From contig DATAYM010000091.1 of assembly GCA_036272595.1 (NCBI GenBank), positions 31,115 to 95,114 on the forward strand: a DNA stretch of 64,000 nucleotides, in the 5' to 3' direction. Origin of the DNA: Poindextera sp036272595. GTDB lineage: Bacteria; Pseudomonadota; Alphaproteobacteria; Caulobacterales; Caulobacteraceae. The notes beneath the pieces are model-generated. The model did not search any database and was not told where the DNA came from. It saw only the letters and a program-made list of their open reading frames with translations. Within the stretch, counting starts at the first letter, position 1. Each line of letters starts with the position of its first letter. Positions 9,224 through 17,444 of this stretch are shown here, in pieces. The translations under genes were made by a program, and so were the position numbers.

Positions 9224-10518
9224 CGGCCGGCCCGCTGCTGGGCGCCGTTGCGGCTGGGCTGCACCGCCAGGCCGGTGAACCAGGCGCCCACCGGATCGAA
9301 GCTGTCGCCGGCGCGGCCGACGATCTGCAGGCGCTGGGCCGCGCAGCCGCTTGGCGCGACATCGAAGGGCAGGGAGATTGCGCGCCAGGCGCCCGGGTCG
9401 CCGCCGAGCCCCGCGTCCAGCATCGGCTGGCCTGTTCCGTCGGCGCAGAGGAGGGCGAGCCGGAACTGCCCGGCCTCGGCCGGCGTCTCGAACATCACCT
9501 GTCCGGTCAGCCGGTAGGCGCCCGGGGCCAGCAGAAGCGTCTCCGACGCCAGCTCATCGGTGATCGTCGGCGTAAAGCGGACATAGAGCCCGGTGGGCGG
9601 ACCCGACGGCGGGCTGCTGCGCTCGGCGACGACGCGGGAATTCGGATTCAGGCGCCAATTGAACGGCGTCGCCCCGGGGGCCGGCGCAAAGTCGCCATCG
9701 TAGAGTCCGCCCGGCCTGAGCGGCGCCTTGGCCGGCAGCAAGCTGGCCCAGGCCTGATAGGCGCGCGCATAGGCGCCGTCGTGGATCAGCCGCCCCACCA
9801 GGAAGCCCGCCTCTTCATCGGTCGGCGGCGCGGAGGTCTGCTTCAACTGGCCCAGCACCCGCAAGGTCAGGTCCGGATCGCCGCCCGCGGCGAGCGCGCG
9901 CAGGAAATCGGGCCGCCACAACGGCTTTGCCGCCAGCCGCCAGACCAGGGGCGGGACGGCGCGCGGGTCGCTCGCCGCGTCGATGATCAATGGGTAGAGG
10001 GTCGTGTCCATGCCGTCGTCGAGACGAAGCATGGCGTCCGCGCGGTCGAAGGCCGCCGGGTAGTCGTCCCGCGACAGGGCGTCGTCGAACAGCCAGGCCT
10101 GGGTGAGCAGGTCGCGGTGGCTGCGGGCTCCAGCGGCCGCCATCAGGGCCTGCGCCTCGCGCGGACGGCCCTGGCGCTGAGCGCTGAAGCCGAGGATCCG
10201 CAGCGGCGCCGCCGCCAGCGGCGCCTCGACCAGCGCCCTGCGCGCCAAGCCCGCCGCCTGCTCGATATCGGCGCTGGTCCTGGCCGCCCTCAGCCGCGCG
10301 TCGGCTTCGGCGGCCAACGCGTCGGGGTCGTTCGGCCGCCAGTGCAGGACGGCGGCCGGCGAGGCGTCGACCAGCCCGTCGGCCATCAGCTGCGACACGC
10401 AGCCCCAGCCCAGCCCGATGGCCAGCACGGCCAGCAGTCCGCCGGCGACCAGGTCGTGAACCCGATCCGGGGAGGTGGGCTCCCGCGTACCGGCATGACG
10501 GAGAGACGCGACGCTCAT
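9220..10518 (-). CDS. Membrane-anchored TPR-like protein of an exopolysaccharide operon, function unknown
   Basis: 432 aa. One hydrophobic segment (about residues 24-44, LVAGGLLAVLAIGLGWG) follows a short polar head, so the rest is probably periplasmic. Residues 60-220 are helical, alanine-rich and repeat-like (LAAEADARLRAAR, ILGFSAQRQGRPREAQ), resembling tetratricopeptide repeats. Residues 280-420 (DFAPAPGATPFNWRL, LLAPGAYRLTGQVMFE) look like a beta-sandwich, possibly carbohydrate-binding. Proteins of this general design occur in alphaproteobacterial glycan loci. It lies between the Wzc-like kinase (five-base gap) and a glycosyltransferase (ATGA overlap). A scaffold or glycan-binding role is inferred only. 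Confidence 0.7.
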   Translation of the reverse strand: MSVASLRHAGTREPTSPDRVHDLVAGGLLAVLAIGLGWGCVSQLMADGLVDASPAAVLHWRPNDPDALAAEADARLRAARTSADIEQAAGLARRALVEAPLAAAPLRILGFSAQRQGRPREAQALMAAAGARSHRDLLTQAWLFDDALSRDDYPAAFDRADAMLRLDDGMDTTLYPLIIDAASDPRAVPPLVWRLAAKPLWRPDFLRALAAGGDPDLTLRVLGQLKQTSAPPTDEEAGFLVGRLIHDGAYARAYQAWASLLPAKAPLRPGGLYDGDFAPAPGATPFNWRLNPNSRVVAERSSPPSGPPTGLYVRFTPTITDELASETLLLAPGAYRLTGQVMFETPAEAGQFRLALLCADGTGQPMLDAGLGGDPGAWRAISLPFDVAPSGCAAQRLQIVGRAGDSFDPVGAWFTGLAVQPSRNGAQQRAGR

Positions 10519-10523
10519 GAAGG

Positions 10524-12839
10524 CTATTTCCGCTGGAACCAGCGATCCGGTCCGGCGGGGGCCAAGCGCGGCTTGGGCGGCTTGTGTCCGCCTCCGTACT
10601 CGTAACTGTATGCGTAGCTCGCCCCCGCGCCGTAGCCGTAGCTGCTCGCCGTCTTACGGGCGTCGAACTTGGTGAGCACGGCGCCGAGCAGGCGTGCGCG
10701 GCTGCCTCGCAGCCGAGCGATGGTCGCCTTGATCACCGCTTGCCGCATCGATCCGGCCTCGATCACCAACGCGGTGGCGTCGACCGCGTTGGCCAGCAGC
10801 GGCGCATCCGCCAGCCCCATGATCGGCGGCCCGTCGAGGATGACCAGATCGAACTGCCGCGCGGCCTCGGCCAGGATCTGGGCCATCCTGCGGGCCGCGA
10901 GCAGTTCCGCCGGGTTGGGTGGCAACGGACCGCTGGTGATGATCGAGAGGTTGGGCTGGCCGCTGGGGTGCACGGCTTGGCCGAACTCGCAGTTGCCGAC
11001 CAGGAGGTTGCTCAGGCCCTTCGACTGATCGCCGGTGAACAGCCTGTGCAGCGACGGGTTGCGCAGGTCGGCGTCGATCAGCAGCACCCCCAGGCCGAGG
11101 CGCGAGAAGGCCTGGGCGAGGGCGGCGGCGGTCGTGGACTTGCCTTCGCCCGGCCCGGCGCTGGTCACCAACAGGCTCCGCGGCGCGCCATCGGCCATCG
11201 AGAACTGCAGCGCCGTCCGCAGCGAGTGATAGGCTTCCGTCAAGGCCGAGCGTGGATTGGCCAGCGCCGCGGCCGGCGCCTCGCGACCCATCATCGGCAC
11301 CGCGCCCAGCAGCGGCAGGCCGAGCTTGGTCTCGATGTCCTCGGGCGATTTTACCGATTGGTCGAGTTGCTCGATCCCGAACGCCAGCAACACGCCGGCG
11401 AGCAAGCCGATCAGTCCTGCGACCGCGAGATTGAGCACCGGCCTGGGCTGGAATGGCGCGGTCGGGACCATCGCGCGGTCGACGACGGAGATGTTGTTGG
11501 CGCCGACGGCGCCGGCGACGCCGACCTCCTTGTAGCGCTGCAGCAGGCCGTCATAGAGGGTGCGGTCGGTGTCCACCTCGCGCTGGATGATATTGTACTG
11601 GATGCTGCGGTTGCGCAGATCGAGCACGTCGCCCTTCAGCTTGTTGACCTGACCGGCCAGCATGCCCTCCTGCCGCTGCGCCACCTGATACTGGGCGGCC
11701 ACCGACTGCTTGATGGCTTGCACGTTGGCGGCGATCTGCCGGTCGATCTCCGCGATCTTGCCGCGGATCTCGATCATGGCCGGAAAGTCGGGTTTGTAGA
11801 TGGCCAGCTTGTCCTGGTAGTCGGCCTGCAGGCTGGCCTTGGACTGTTGCAGCGCCTGTATGGTCGGGCTCTGCAGGATTTCAGGCAGGCCGAGGCCTGA
11901 GGTCGCCTGGGCTTCCCGCCAGTGTTGTTCGGCCTGGATGCGCTGGTTCTTGGCCTGGTCCAGCGCCGTGTCCATGGCGGCCAGGTCGGCCCCCGGCAGC
12001 GATTGCGGTGTCGGCGGCGCGGGGGTCTGGCCGGCGACCGCCGGCGGACTGACGCCGTCCGACAGGTTGATGATCTGGTGGGCCGTCGCATAGGCCACCA
12101 GCGCCCGTTCGGAGTCCTCCAGCTTCTGGCGGATCTCGTTGATCCGACCTTCCAGGAATTGTCGCGCATAGGCCGAAGCCTGGTAGCGGCGCTCCAGGTT
12201 GGAGGCGATGAAGTTGTCGCTGACGGCGTTGGCGATCTTGGCCGCCTCGACGGGGTTCTGGCTCTGGTAGCTGACCTGCACCAGCTGCGAGGTGCGCACC
12301 GGGTTGATGGTCAGGCCTTTCAGCAGCTTCGCCGTCGCCTTCTGCTCACGCGCCGGGCGATCCTTGGCCGGGCCGGAGCCGCCCTGCATGAAGGCCTTGT
12401 CGTCGGCCAGGTTGAGGCTGGTCACCACCCGCTGCGCGAGGGACTGGCTTTTCAGCAGGCCATATTGCGTCTGGTAGAACTGCTCGTTGTCGAAGACCTG
12501 CGTCGGTTGCACGGCGCCGTTGTCGACCACCTTCGGCGCCTCGCGATCGATTTCGAGGGTGGCCGTGGCCCGGTACAACGGCGTCATCAAAAGGGTGGCG
12601 ACGACGCCCAGGATCAGCGCCACCGCGACGCTGCCGGCGATCAGCCAGCGCCAGCGCGAGAGCACCTGCCAGTAATGCAGCAGGCTGAACTCCGACTCCG
12701 GTTCGCCGCCGTCCCGGGCGGGAACGACCACCGGCTGCCAGGGGTCGCTGGGCCTCTCCGGCGCCCGCCGCCCGCCACCGAACCGCTGCGCGGCCAGAGC
12801 CGGACCACGCCGTTCCAGTTCGTTATCGCCTGCGGTCAT
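10524..12839 (-). CDS. Polysaccharide chain-length determinant / BY-type tyrosine autokinase (Wzc/GumC-like)
   Basis: 771 aa. The N-terminal Wzz domain has a membrane segment at about 60-85, a long coiled periplasmic region (about 180-440) and a second membrane segment at about 475-495. The cytoplasmic kinase has Walker A SAGPGEGKS (about 565), Walker A' LLIDADLRNP (about 590) and Walker B LVILDGPP (about 670). The extreme C-terminus holds a tyrosine cluster (YGYGAGASYAYSYEYG), the autophosphorylation target in this family. The role is controlling chain length and export of the glycan, cycling between phosphorylated and dephosphorylated states. The likely partners are the Wza-like protein upstream and the PHP phosphatase at the head of the operon. 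Confidence 0.95.
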   Translation of the reverse strand: MTAGDNELERRGPALAAQRFGGGRRAPERPSDPWQPVVVPARDGGEPESEFSLLHYWQVLSRWRWLIAGSVAVALILGVVATLLMTPLYRATATLEIDREAPKVVDNGAVQPTQVFDNEQFYQTQYGLLKSQSLAQRVVTSLNLADDKAFMQGGSGPAKDRPAREQKATAKLLKGLTINPVRTSQLVQVSYQSQNPVEAAKIANAVSDNFIASNLERRYQASAYARQFLEGRINEIRQKLEDSERALVAYATAHQIINLSDGVSPPAVAGQTPAPPTPQSLPGADLAAMDTALDQAKNQRIQAEQHWREAQATSGLGLPEILQSPTIQALQQSKASLQADYQDKLAIYKPDFPAMIEIRGKIAEIDRQIAANVQAIKQSVAAQYQVAQRQEGMLAGQVNKLKGDVLDLRNRSIQYNIIQREVDTDRTLYDGLLQRYKEVGVAGAVGANNISVVDRAMVPTAPFQPRPVLNLAVAGLIGLLAGVLLAFGIEQLDQSVKSPEDIETKLGLPLLGAVPMMGREAPAAALANPRSALTEAYHSLRTALQFSMADGAPRSLLVTSAGPGEGKSTTAAALAQAFSRLGLGVLLIDADLRNPSLHRLFTGDQSKGLSNLLVGNCEFGQAVHPSGQPNLSIITSGPLPPNPAELLAARRMAQILAEAARQFDLVILDGPPIMGLADAPLLANAVDATALVIEAGSMRQAVIKATIARLRGSRARLLGAVLTKFDARKTASSYGYGAGASYAYSYEYGGGHKPPKPRLAPAGPDRWFQRK

Positions 12840-12871
12840 GGGACAGCCTCGCCGAAGTTGCGAACAGTTGG

Positions 12872-13570
12872 CTAGAAGGGGCGGAAGAGCGTGAAGAAGG
12901 GCGTGATCGGCGCGAAATCCCGGATGAACCGCCGCATGGCGGACGTTCCCACCACGACGATGTCGCCGGCGTAGATCTGCGGATCGTCCGCCTTTCCGGC
13001 GTTGATCGCCGCGAGGTCATAGACCGCGCCGACGCGCCGGTTGCCGGCGGTCCGGAACACCGCCACGTTTTTTTGATTGGCGTACTGATCGGCGCCTTCG
13101 GCGAGCGCGACGGCCTTCAGCAGCGTCGTATCGCCGGTGACGTCGAACTGACCAGGCTTGGTGACCGCGCCTTCGACGGTGAACTTCTGGCTCACCGCCG
13201 TCTTCACCGAGACGGTGACCTGGGGCGATTGCAGATACCGTTCGCCGAGCAGGTGGGCGATGTCCGCCGCCAGTTCGCGCGGCGTCTTCCCGGCGGCGGC
13301 GACGTCACCGATCAGGGGCAGGCCGATATGGCCGTCGGCGCCGACCAGGATCGGATGATCGACGTATTGAACCTGAAAGACCGTGATCTCCAGCGTGTCC
13401 AGGGGGCCGATGCGATAGTCGAGCTGCTTGTTCACCTCCGTCGCGGTGGCGTCCGGGGGCGGCAGCGGCGCGTCGTGCACGATGGCGACGCCCGCCGCGG
13501 CCCGGCCGGCCAGCGCAACGGCGAGCAAGGCGGCGATGGCGGCCGGCGCGGTCCGACGTCTGCGGTTCAT
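12872..13570 (-). CDS. Polysaccharide export outer-membrane protein (Wza/GumB family)
   Basis: 232 aa. An N-terminal signal peptide (about 1-26, ending GRAAAG) is followed by the Poly_export domain (YRIGPLDTLEITVFQV, GADGHIGLPLIGDVAAAG) and an SLBB-like domain (FTVEGAVTKPGQFDVTGDT). It is short for the family, whose Wza-like members have about 360-380 residues, so it is of the compact GumB-like type. I see no lipobox cysteine near the predicted cleavage site. The start overlaps the phosphatase stop as ATGA. The role is forming the outer-membrane exit for the polymer with the kinase-copolymerase. Confidence 0.93.
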   Translation of the reverse strand: MNRRRRTAPAAIAALLAVALAGRAAAGVAIVHDAPLPPPDATATEVNKQLDYRIGPLDTLEITVFQVQYVDHPILVGADGHIGLPLIGDVAAAGKTPRELAADIAHLLGERYLQSPQVTVSVKTAVSQKFTVEGAVTKPGQFDVTGDTTLLKAVALAEGADQYANQKNVAVFRTAGNRRVGAVYDLAAINAGKADDPQIYAGDIVVVGTSAMRRFIRDFAPITPFFTLFRPF

Positions 13571-14406
13571 CGGTAGCTCCCATGCTGGTTGGCGCTCGAG
13601 CGGCCGAACCCGAACTGCGCGAGCAACCCTTCGAGCCCGGACTTGCGCCGTTCCTCGACCTTGCCGTCGCTCAAGGCCGGCGGCAGGCTGGCGGGCGGCG
13701 CGTTGTCGAGGATCCCTTGCGGCCGTGTACGGACCATGTGGTCGGCCTCCTCCTCGCCGACGCGTTCGGTGACCGCCTCACGGGCTTCGGCCAGGAGCGG
13801 CGGCCGCTTTTTGAGATCGTGGGCGTCGGTGGCGATGATGTGGACAAGGCCCTCGTCCACCATGCGCTCCGCCCAGTAGCGCGGGCGCCGGCCGAACCGG
13901 CCGGTAAAGGATCCGGCGGTGATCTGCATCCACACCCCGGCCCGCATGAGCCGGCGCATCAAGTCATAGTGACCCTCGATCCAGGTGAGCCGCTCCGGAT
14001 GGGTCAGCACGGGCTGGTAGCCCGCCGCCATCAGATCGAAGGCCGCATGGTCCAGCCTGGGCGGCGCCACATGATGCGGCGGCTCGAAAAGGAAATAGCG
14101 CGTGTCGTTCAGCGCCGGAACGCGGCCCGAGCGAAGGCCCTCGCAGAGTCCGGAATCCAGGTGGGCGTCCGCCCCGCAGACCACCTTCAGGCCGATGCCG
14201 GCCTCGTCCAGCGCCCGCTGCAGATCGCCGACGGCCCTGCGGATGTCCTCGCCGCGGTTGTCGTAGATGCCGGGCATGATGTGCGGCGTGCAGGCGGTGA
14301 TCCGGATGCCGTCGTCAAACGCCATGCGGGCCATGCTCAGCGACACGTCGATGTCCGGCGCGCCGTCGTCGATACCGGGCAACATGTGGCAGTGCAGATC
14401 GATCAT
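13567..14406 (-). CDS. PHP-family tyrosine-protein phosphatase (CpsB/YwqE-like)
   Basis: 279 aa from the ATG at 14406, which has AGGG a few bases upstream. The metal-binding motifs of the polymerase-and-histidinol-phosphatase fold are complete: DLHCHMLPGIDDG at the N-terminus, CTPHIMPG (about 40), GADAHL (about 80), LTHPERL (about 130) and ATDAHDL (about 190). Members such as CpsB and YwqE dephosphorylate BY-kinases. This is the first gene of the operon that also encodes the Wzc-like kinase, so it is probably the cognate phosphatase. Gram-negative loci more often use a low-molecular-weight phosphatase (Wzb). The C-terminal tail after about residue 235 is polar and of unknown role. Confidence 0.9.
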   Translation of the reverse strand: MIDLHCHMLPGIDDGAPDIDVSLSMARMAFDDGIRITACTPHIMPGIYDNRGEDIRRAVGDLQRALDEAGIGLKVVCGADAHLDSGLCEGLRSGRVPALNDTRYFLFEPPHHVAPPRLDHAAFDLMAAGYQPVLTHPERLTWIEGHYDLMRRLMRAGVWMQITAGSFTGRFGRRPRYWAERMVDEGLVHIIATDAHDLKKRPPLLAEAREAVTERVGEEEADHMVRTRPQGILDNAPPASLPPALSDGKVEERRKSGLEGLLAQFGFGRSSANQHGSYR

Positions 14407-14812
14407 CTGGCCCTGTCTCAATCGCCGCAGTCGGCAAACCCGCATGGCGCGGTGGCTGGAATCCACGTCAACTCGTCGGGGAGGGATCGCCCGCCCCGAC
14501 CGCAGTCTCATGGCTTCGATCTAACCCATCCGCATAAGATTTGTTCCCGCCGCCGCGCCCATAACTACTGCTCAGTCTGTACCAAATCCGGCTTTTTACA
14601 GCAAAGCTGCCCTTAGCATGGCCCGCAATGTGGCGACTTTTGGGCAAAAGCACGTCATTATCGTGTATTGCTACGCTGATATTCTTTAACCATCCGACCA
14701 TCGGCCAACAAATATTGAATTTCTCCGGATTTAATTGAAACAAAGCTAGTCCTGATCGGTTTAGGGGCCGGGGGTAAGCAGCCTCGGCTCCATCGAGGAC
14801 GGGTGGCGTTTC
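14407..14812. promoter_or_regulatory. Divergent promoter region of the exopolysaccharide locus
   Basis: A 406-bp gap between the minus-strand export operon and the plus-strand initiating transferase. No coding sequence is convincing. Base composition is much richer in A and T than the surroundings, particularly 14580-14760. On the minus strand GTTAGATC (14515-14522) resembles the Caulobacter housekeeping -10 element GCTANAWC, but no good -35 partner was found at the usual distance. Promoter positions are therefore not assigned. Confidence 0.5.
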
Positions 14813-15970
14813 ATGGAAAAGGCGTTGTCGGAAGTCGGCCGCGGAGGGCTTGAGGCCGCCGCGGCGGCCTTCATCCTGACGGTCCTGCTCATCCCGTTGC
14901 TGGTTCCCCTGGCGCGGCGGGTGGGACTGGTGGACCATCCGGGGGGCCGTAAGACCCACGCGGCGGCGACGCCCATGGTCGGCGGCGTGGCCATCGCCCT
15001 TGTCTCGATCCCGCTGGCCCTGGTGATGTTTCACCCCTCCGCCCCGCTGCTCGGGCTGGGCGCGGCGACCCTGATCCTGTTGCCGGCCGGGGTGCTGGAC
15101 GATCGGTACAATCTGAACTGGGTCTTGCGCCTTGCCGCTCAGTCGGCCGCCGCCCTGGCCATGATCTATGTCGGCGGCGTGCGCGTGGAGCTTATCGGTT
15201 CGGCCTTCGGCCTCGCCCACCACACCCTGGGCATGCTCTCGGTCCCGTTCACCGTGATCGCCACCGTCGGCCTGATCAACGCCTTGAACATGGCCGATGG
15301 CGTCGATGGCCTGGTCGGGGGGCTGACCCTGGCGGCCCTGGCGATGCTGACGGCGGCGGCCGTGTACTCCGGCGCGGCCGACCTGGCCTGCGTCCTTGTA
15401 CTGATGATGGGATCGACCGCCGGCTTCCTGGTCTACAATCTGCGCACCCCGCTGCGGCCGCGGGCGCATGTCTTCATCGGCGCCGGCAGCGAGTTCCTTG
15501 GCCTTCTGATCGCCTGGGCCAGCTTCCGCCTGACGCAGAATCCAGCCCACCCGGTCAGCCCGGTGCTGGCGCCGTTCCTGGTCGCGCCTCCGGTGGTCGA
15601 TTGCCTGGTCCTGATCGCGCGGCGGCTGCGCAGCGGCCGGTCGCCCTTTTCCGCCGATCGGAACCACATCCATCATCTTCTGCTCGACGCCGGGTTCTCC
15701 ACCACCGGGGCGGTGAGCACGCTCGTCGCCCTGTCGGTCGGGCTCGGCGCGGCCGCGGCCCTGGCCATGCACGCGCATGTTCCACAGGGCCTGTTCGTCA
15801 CCGGATTTCTCGGGCTGACGGCCGCCCACTACGGGCTGACCTCCCGGCGCGAGCGCTCCATCGGCCTGTTGGACCGCCTGGCCAGGGTGGCCCGAAGGCC
15901 CGGCGGCCGAACCGCCGTGGCCTCACGGCGCGACCGCGCCGGCCGAGACGCGCGCGCTCATCATCTCTGA
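14813..15970 (+). CDS. Undecaprenyl-phosphate sugar-1-phosphate transferase (WecA/MraY family)
   Basis: 385 aa, about eleven membrane segments. It carries the family signatures: GGRKTHAAATPMVGG near the N-terminus, the aspartate pair in VLDDRYNLNW (about 100), NALNMADGVDGLVGG (about 165) and the histidine motif DRNHIHHLLLD (about 285). The enzyme transfers a sugar-1-phosphate, usually an N-acetylhexosamine phosphate, from a UDP-sugar to undecaprenyl phosphate, starting repeat-unit assembly at the inner membrane. The C-terminal 40 residues are arginine-rich. Divergent from the export operon and followed 59 bases later by a UDP-sugar dehydrogenase, it is the likely initiating transferase of this locus. 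Confidence 0.9.
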   Translation: MEKALSEVGRGGLEAAAAAFILTVLLIPLLVPLARRVGLVDHPGGRKTHAAATPMVGGVAIALVSIPLALVMFHPSAPLLGLGAATLILLPAGVLDDRYNLNWVLRLAAQSAAALAMIYVGGVRVELIGSAFGLAHHTLGMLSVPFTVIATVGLINALNMADGVDGLVGGLTLAALAMLTAAAVYSGAADLACVLVLMMGSTAGFLVYNLRTPLRPRAHVFIGAGSEFLGLLIAWASFRLTQNPAHPVSPVLAPFLVAPPVVDCLVLIARRLRSGRSPFSADRNHIHHLLLDAGFSTTGAVSTLVALSVGLGAAAALAMHAHVPQGLFVTGFLGLTAAHYGLTSRRERSIGLLDRLARVARRPGGRTAVASRRDRAGRDARAHHL

Positions 15971-16029
15971 AGCGGTTTTCACCTGTCCCCCCCGCACCCT
16001 GTCCCCCGCATAATGTCGAGAGGTCGTCC

Positions 16030-17442
16030 ATGAGTACCGTTTCGCCGCTCCACTCCACGCCGCAGCGCGGCCGCGATGACGCGCCGCCCCGCCGGCCGCG
16101 CGCCCCGGACTTCAACCCCGGCGCCCGCCTGGCGGCCTTGATCAGCGAACGGCGGGCCATCGTCGGGGTGATGGGCCTTGGCTATGTCGGCCTGCCGCTG
16201 GCGGTGGCGTCGGCGCGGTCGAGCTTCCACACGGTGGGATTCGACATAGACCCCGCGAAGGCGCGGATGATCAGCGAGGGCCGCTCCTATATCGGCGCGG
16301 TGGCGTCGAGCGACCTCGGGTCGGTGGTCGACCAGCGGGCGCTGGAGGCGACCATCGACTTCCGCCGCCTCGCCGAGTGCGACGTCGTGATCATCTGCGT
16401 GCCGACGCCGCTGACGCGGCATCGCGAACCGGACCTCTACTTCATCGAGGCCACGGCCGAGGTGCTGGCGGGCCAGTTGCGGCCCGGGCAGCTGGTCGTG
16501 CTGGAATCCACCACCTATCCAGGCACCACCCGCGAGGTGCTGAAACCCATTCTGCAGCGGTCCGGGCTGGTCGCCGGCGAGGACTTCTTTCTGGCCTTCT
16601 CGCCGGAACGGGAGGATCCGGGCAACGCCGCCTTCGACACCGCCACCATACCCAAGGTGGTCGCCGGCGACGGAGCCGAAGCGCTCCAGCTGGTGCGCGC
16701 CTTCTACGGCGCGGTGGTCGAGCGGGTGGTGCCGGTCTCGTCAACCGATGTGGCCGAAGCGGTCAAGCTTACCGAGAACGTGTTCCGGGCGGTCAACATC
16801 GCCCTGGTCAACGAGCTGAAGATGATCTTCCAGGCGATGGGGATCGACATCTGGGAGGTGGTCGATGCGGCCAAGACCAAGCCGTTCGGCTACATGGCCT
16901 TCTATCCGGGCCCGGGCCTGGGCGGCCACTGCATTCCGATCGATCCGTTCTACCTGACCTGGAAGTCGCGCGAACAGGACATCTGCACCCGCTTCATCGA
17001 GCTTGCCGGCGAGATCAACGTCGCCATGCCGCGCTACGTGGTCGACACGCTGGCCAGGGCGCTGGACGACCGCTTCCATCTCTCCCTGAGCGCGGCCCGC
17101 GTGCTGGTGATCGGCCTGGCCTACAAGAAGGACGTGACCGACACCCGTGAGAGCCCGTCGCTGAAGCTGATCGAACTTCTCGAGGAACGCGGGACCTCCG
17201 TCGACTACCACGATCCGCATGTGCCCGAGGCGCCGCTCACCCGCGAACATCCCCGCCTGGCCGGTCGCGGTTCGGCGCCGATCGATCCGGAGCACTTGGC
17301 CGCCTATGACGCGGTGCTGATCGCAACGGACCATGACGCCATCGACTACCGGCCCATCCGCGACCACGCCCGGCTGATCGTCGACACCCGCAACGCCATG
17401 CACCGGCGGGGGCTGGATTGTCCGCAGGTGGTCAAGGCCTAG
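16030..17442 (+). CDS. Nucleotide sugar (UDP-N-acetylhexosamine-type) 6-dehydrogenase
   Basis: 470 aa. The Rossmann segment VGVMGLGYVGLPLA (about 45), the central VKLTENVFRAVNIALVNEL and the catalytic cysteine segment PGPGLGGHCIPIDPFYL (about 295) identify the UDP-glucose/UDP-ManNAc dehydrogenase superfamily, closest in feel to WbpA/TviB-type enzymes. These oxidise C6 of a UDP-sugar twice with NAD to give a uronic acid. The ATG at 16030 has GAGAGG just upstream; a longer frame from 15601 lies inside the preceding gene. It probably supplies an acidic sugar for the exopolysaccharide. Substrate choice between UDP-GlcNAc and other UDP-sugars is not settled. Confidence 0.9.
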   Translation: MSTVSPLHSTPQRGRDDAPPRRPRAPDFNPGARLAALISERRAIVGVMGLGYVGLPLAVASARSSFHTVGFDIDPAKARMISEGRSYIGAVASSDLGSVVDQRALEATIDFRRLAECDVVIICVPTPLTRHREPDLYFIEATAEVLAGQLRPGQLVVLESTTYPGTTREVLKPILQRSGLVAGEDFFLAFSPEREDPGNAAFDTATIPKVVAGDGAEALQLVRAFYGAVVERVVPVSSTDVAEAVKLTENVFRAVNIALVNELKMIFQAMGIDIWEVVDAAKTKPFGYMAFYPGPGLGGHCIPIDPFYLTWKSREQDICTRFIELAGEINVAMPRYVVDTLARALDDRFHLSLSAARVLVIGLAYKKDVTDTRESPSLKLIELLEERGTSVDYHDPHVPEAPLTREHPRLAGRGSAPIDPEHLAAYDAVLIATDHDAIDYRPIRDHARLIVDTRNAMHRRGLDCPQVVKA

Positions 17443-17444
17443 GG

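Noticed and set aside
14468..15829. Long minus-strand frame of 453 codons
   Set aside because: It lies antisense to the WecA-like gene. Its translation is charged low-complexity text with no motifs, as expected for a shadow frame in high-GC DNA.
15983..16014. Two CCTGTCCCCC-type stretches between the WecA-like and dehydrogenase genes
   Set aside because: There are only two short imperfect copies with no symmetry, and the ribosome site lies downstream. This is not enough to call an operator.
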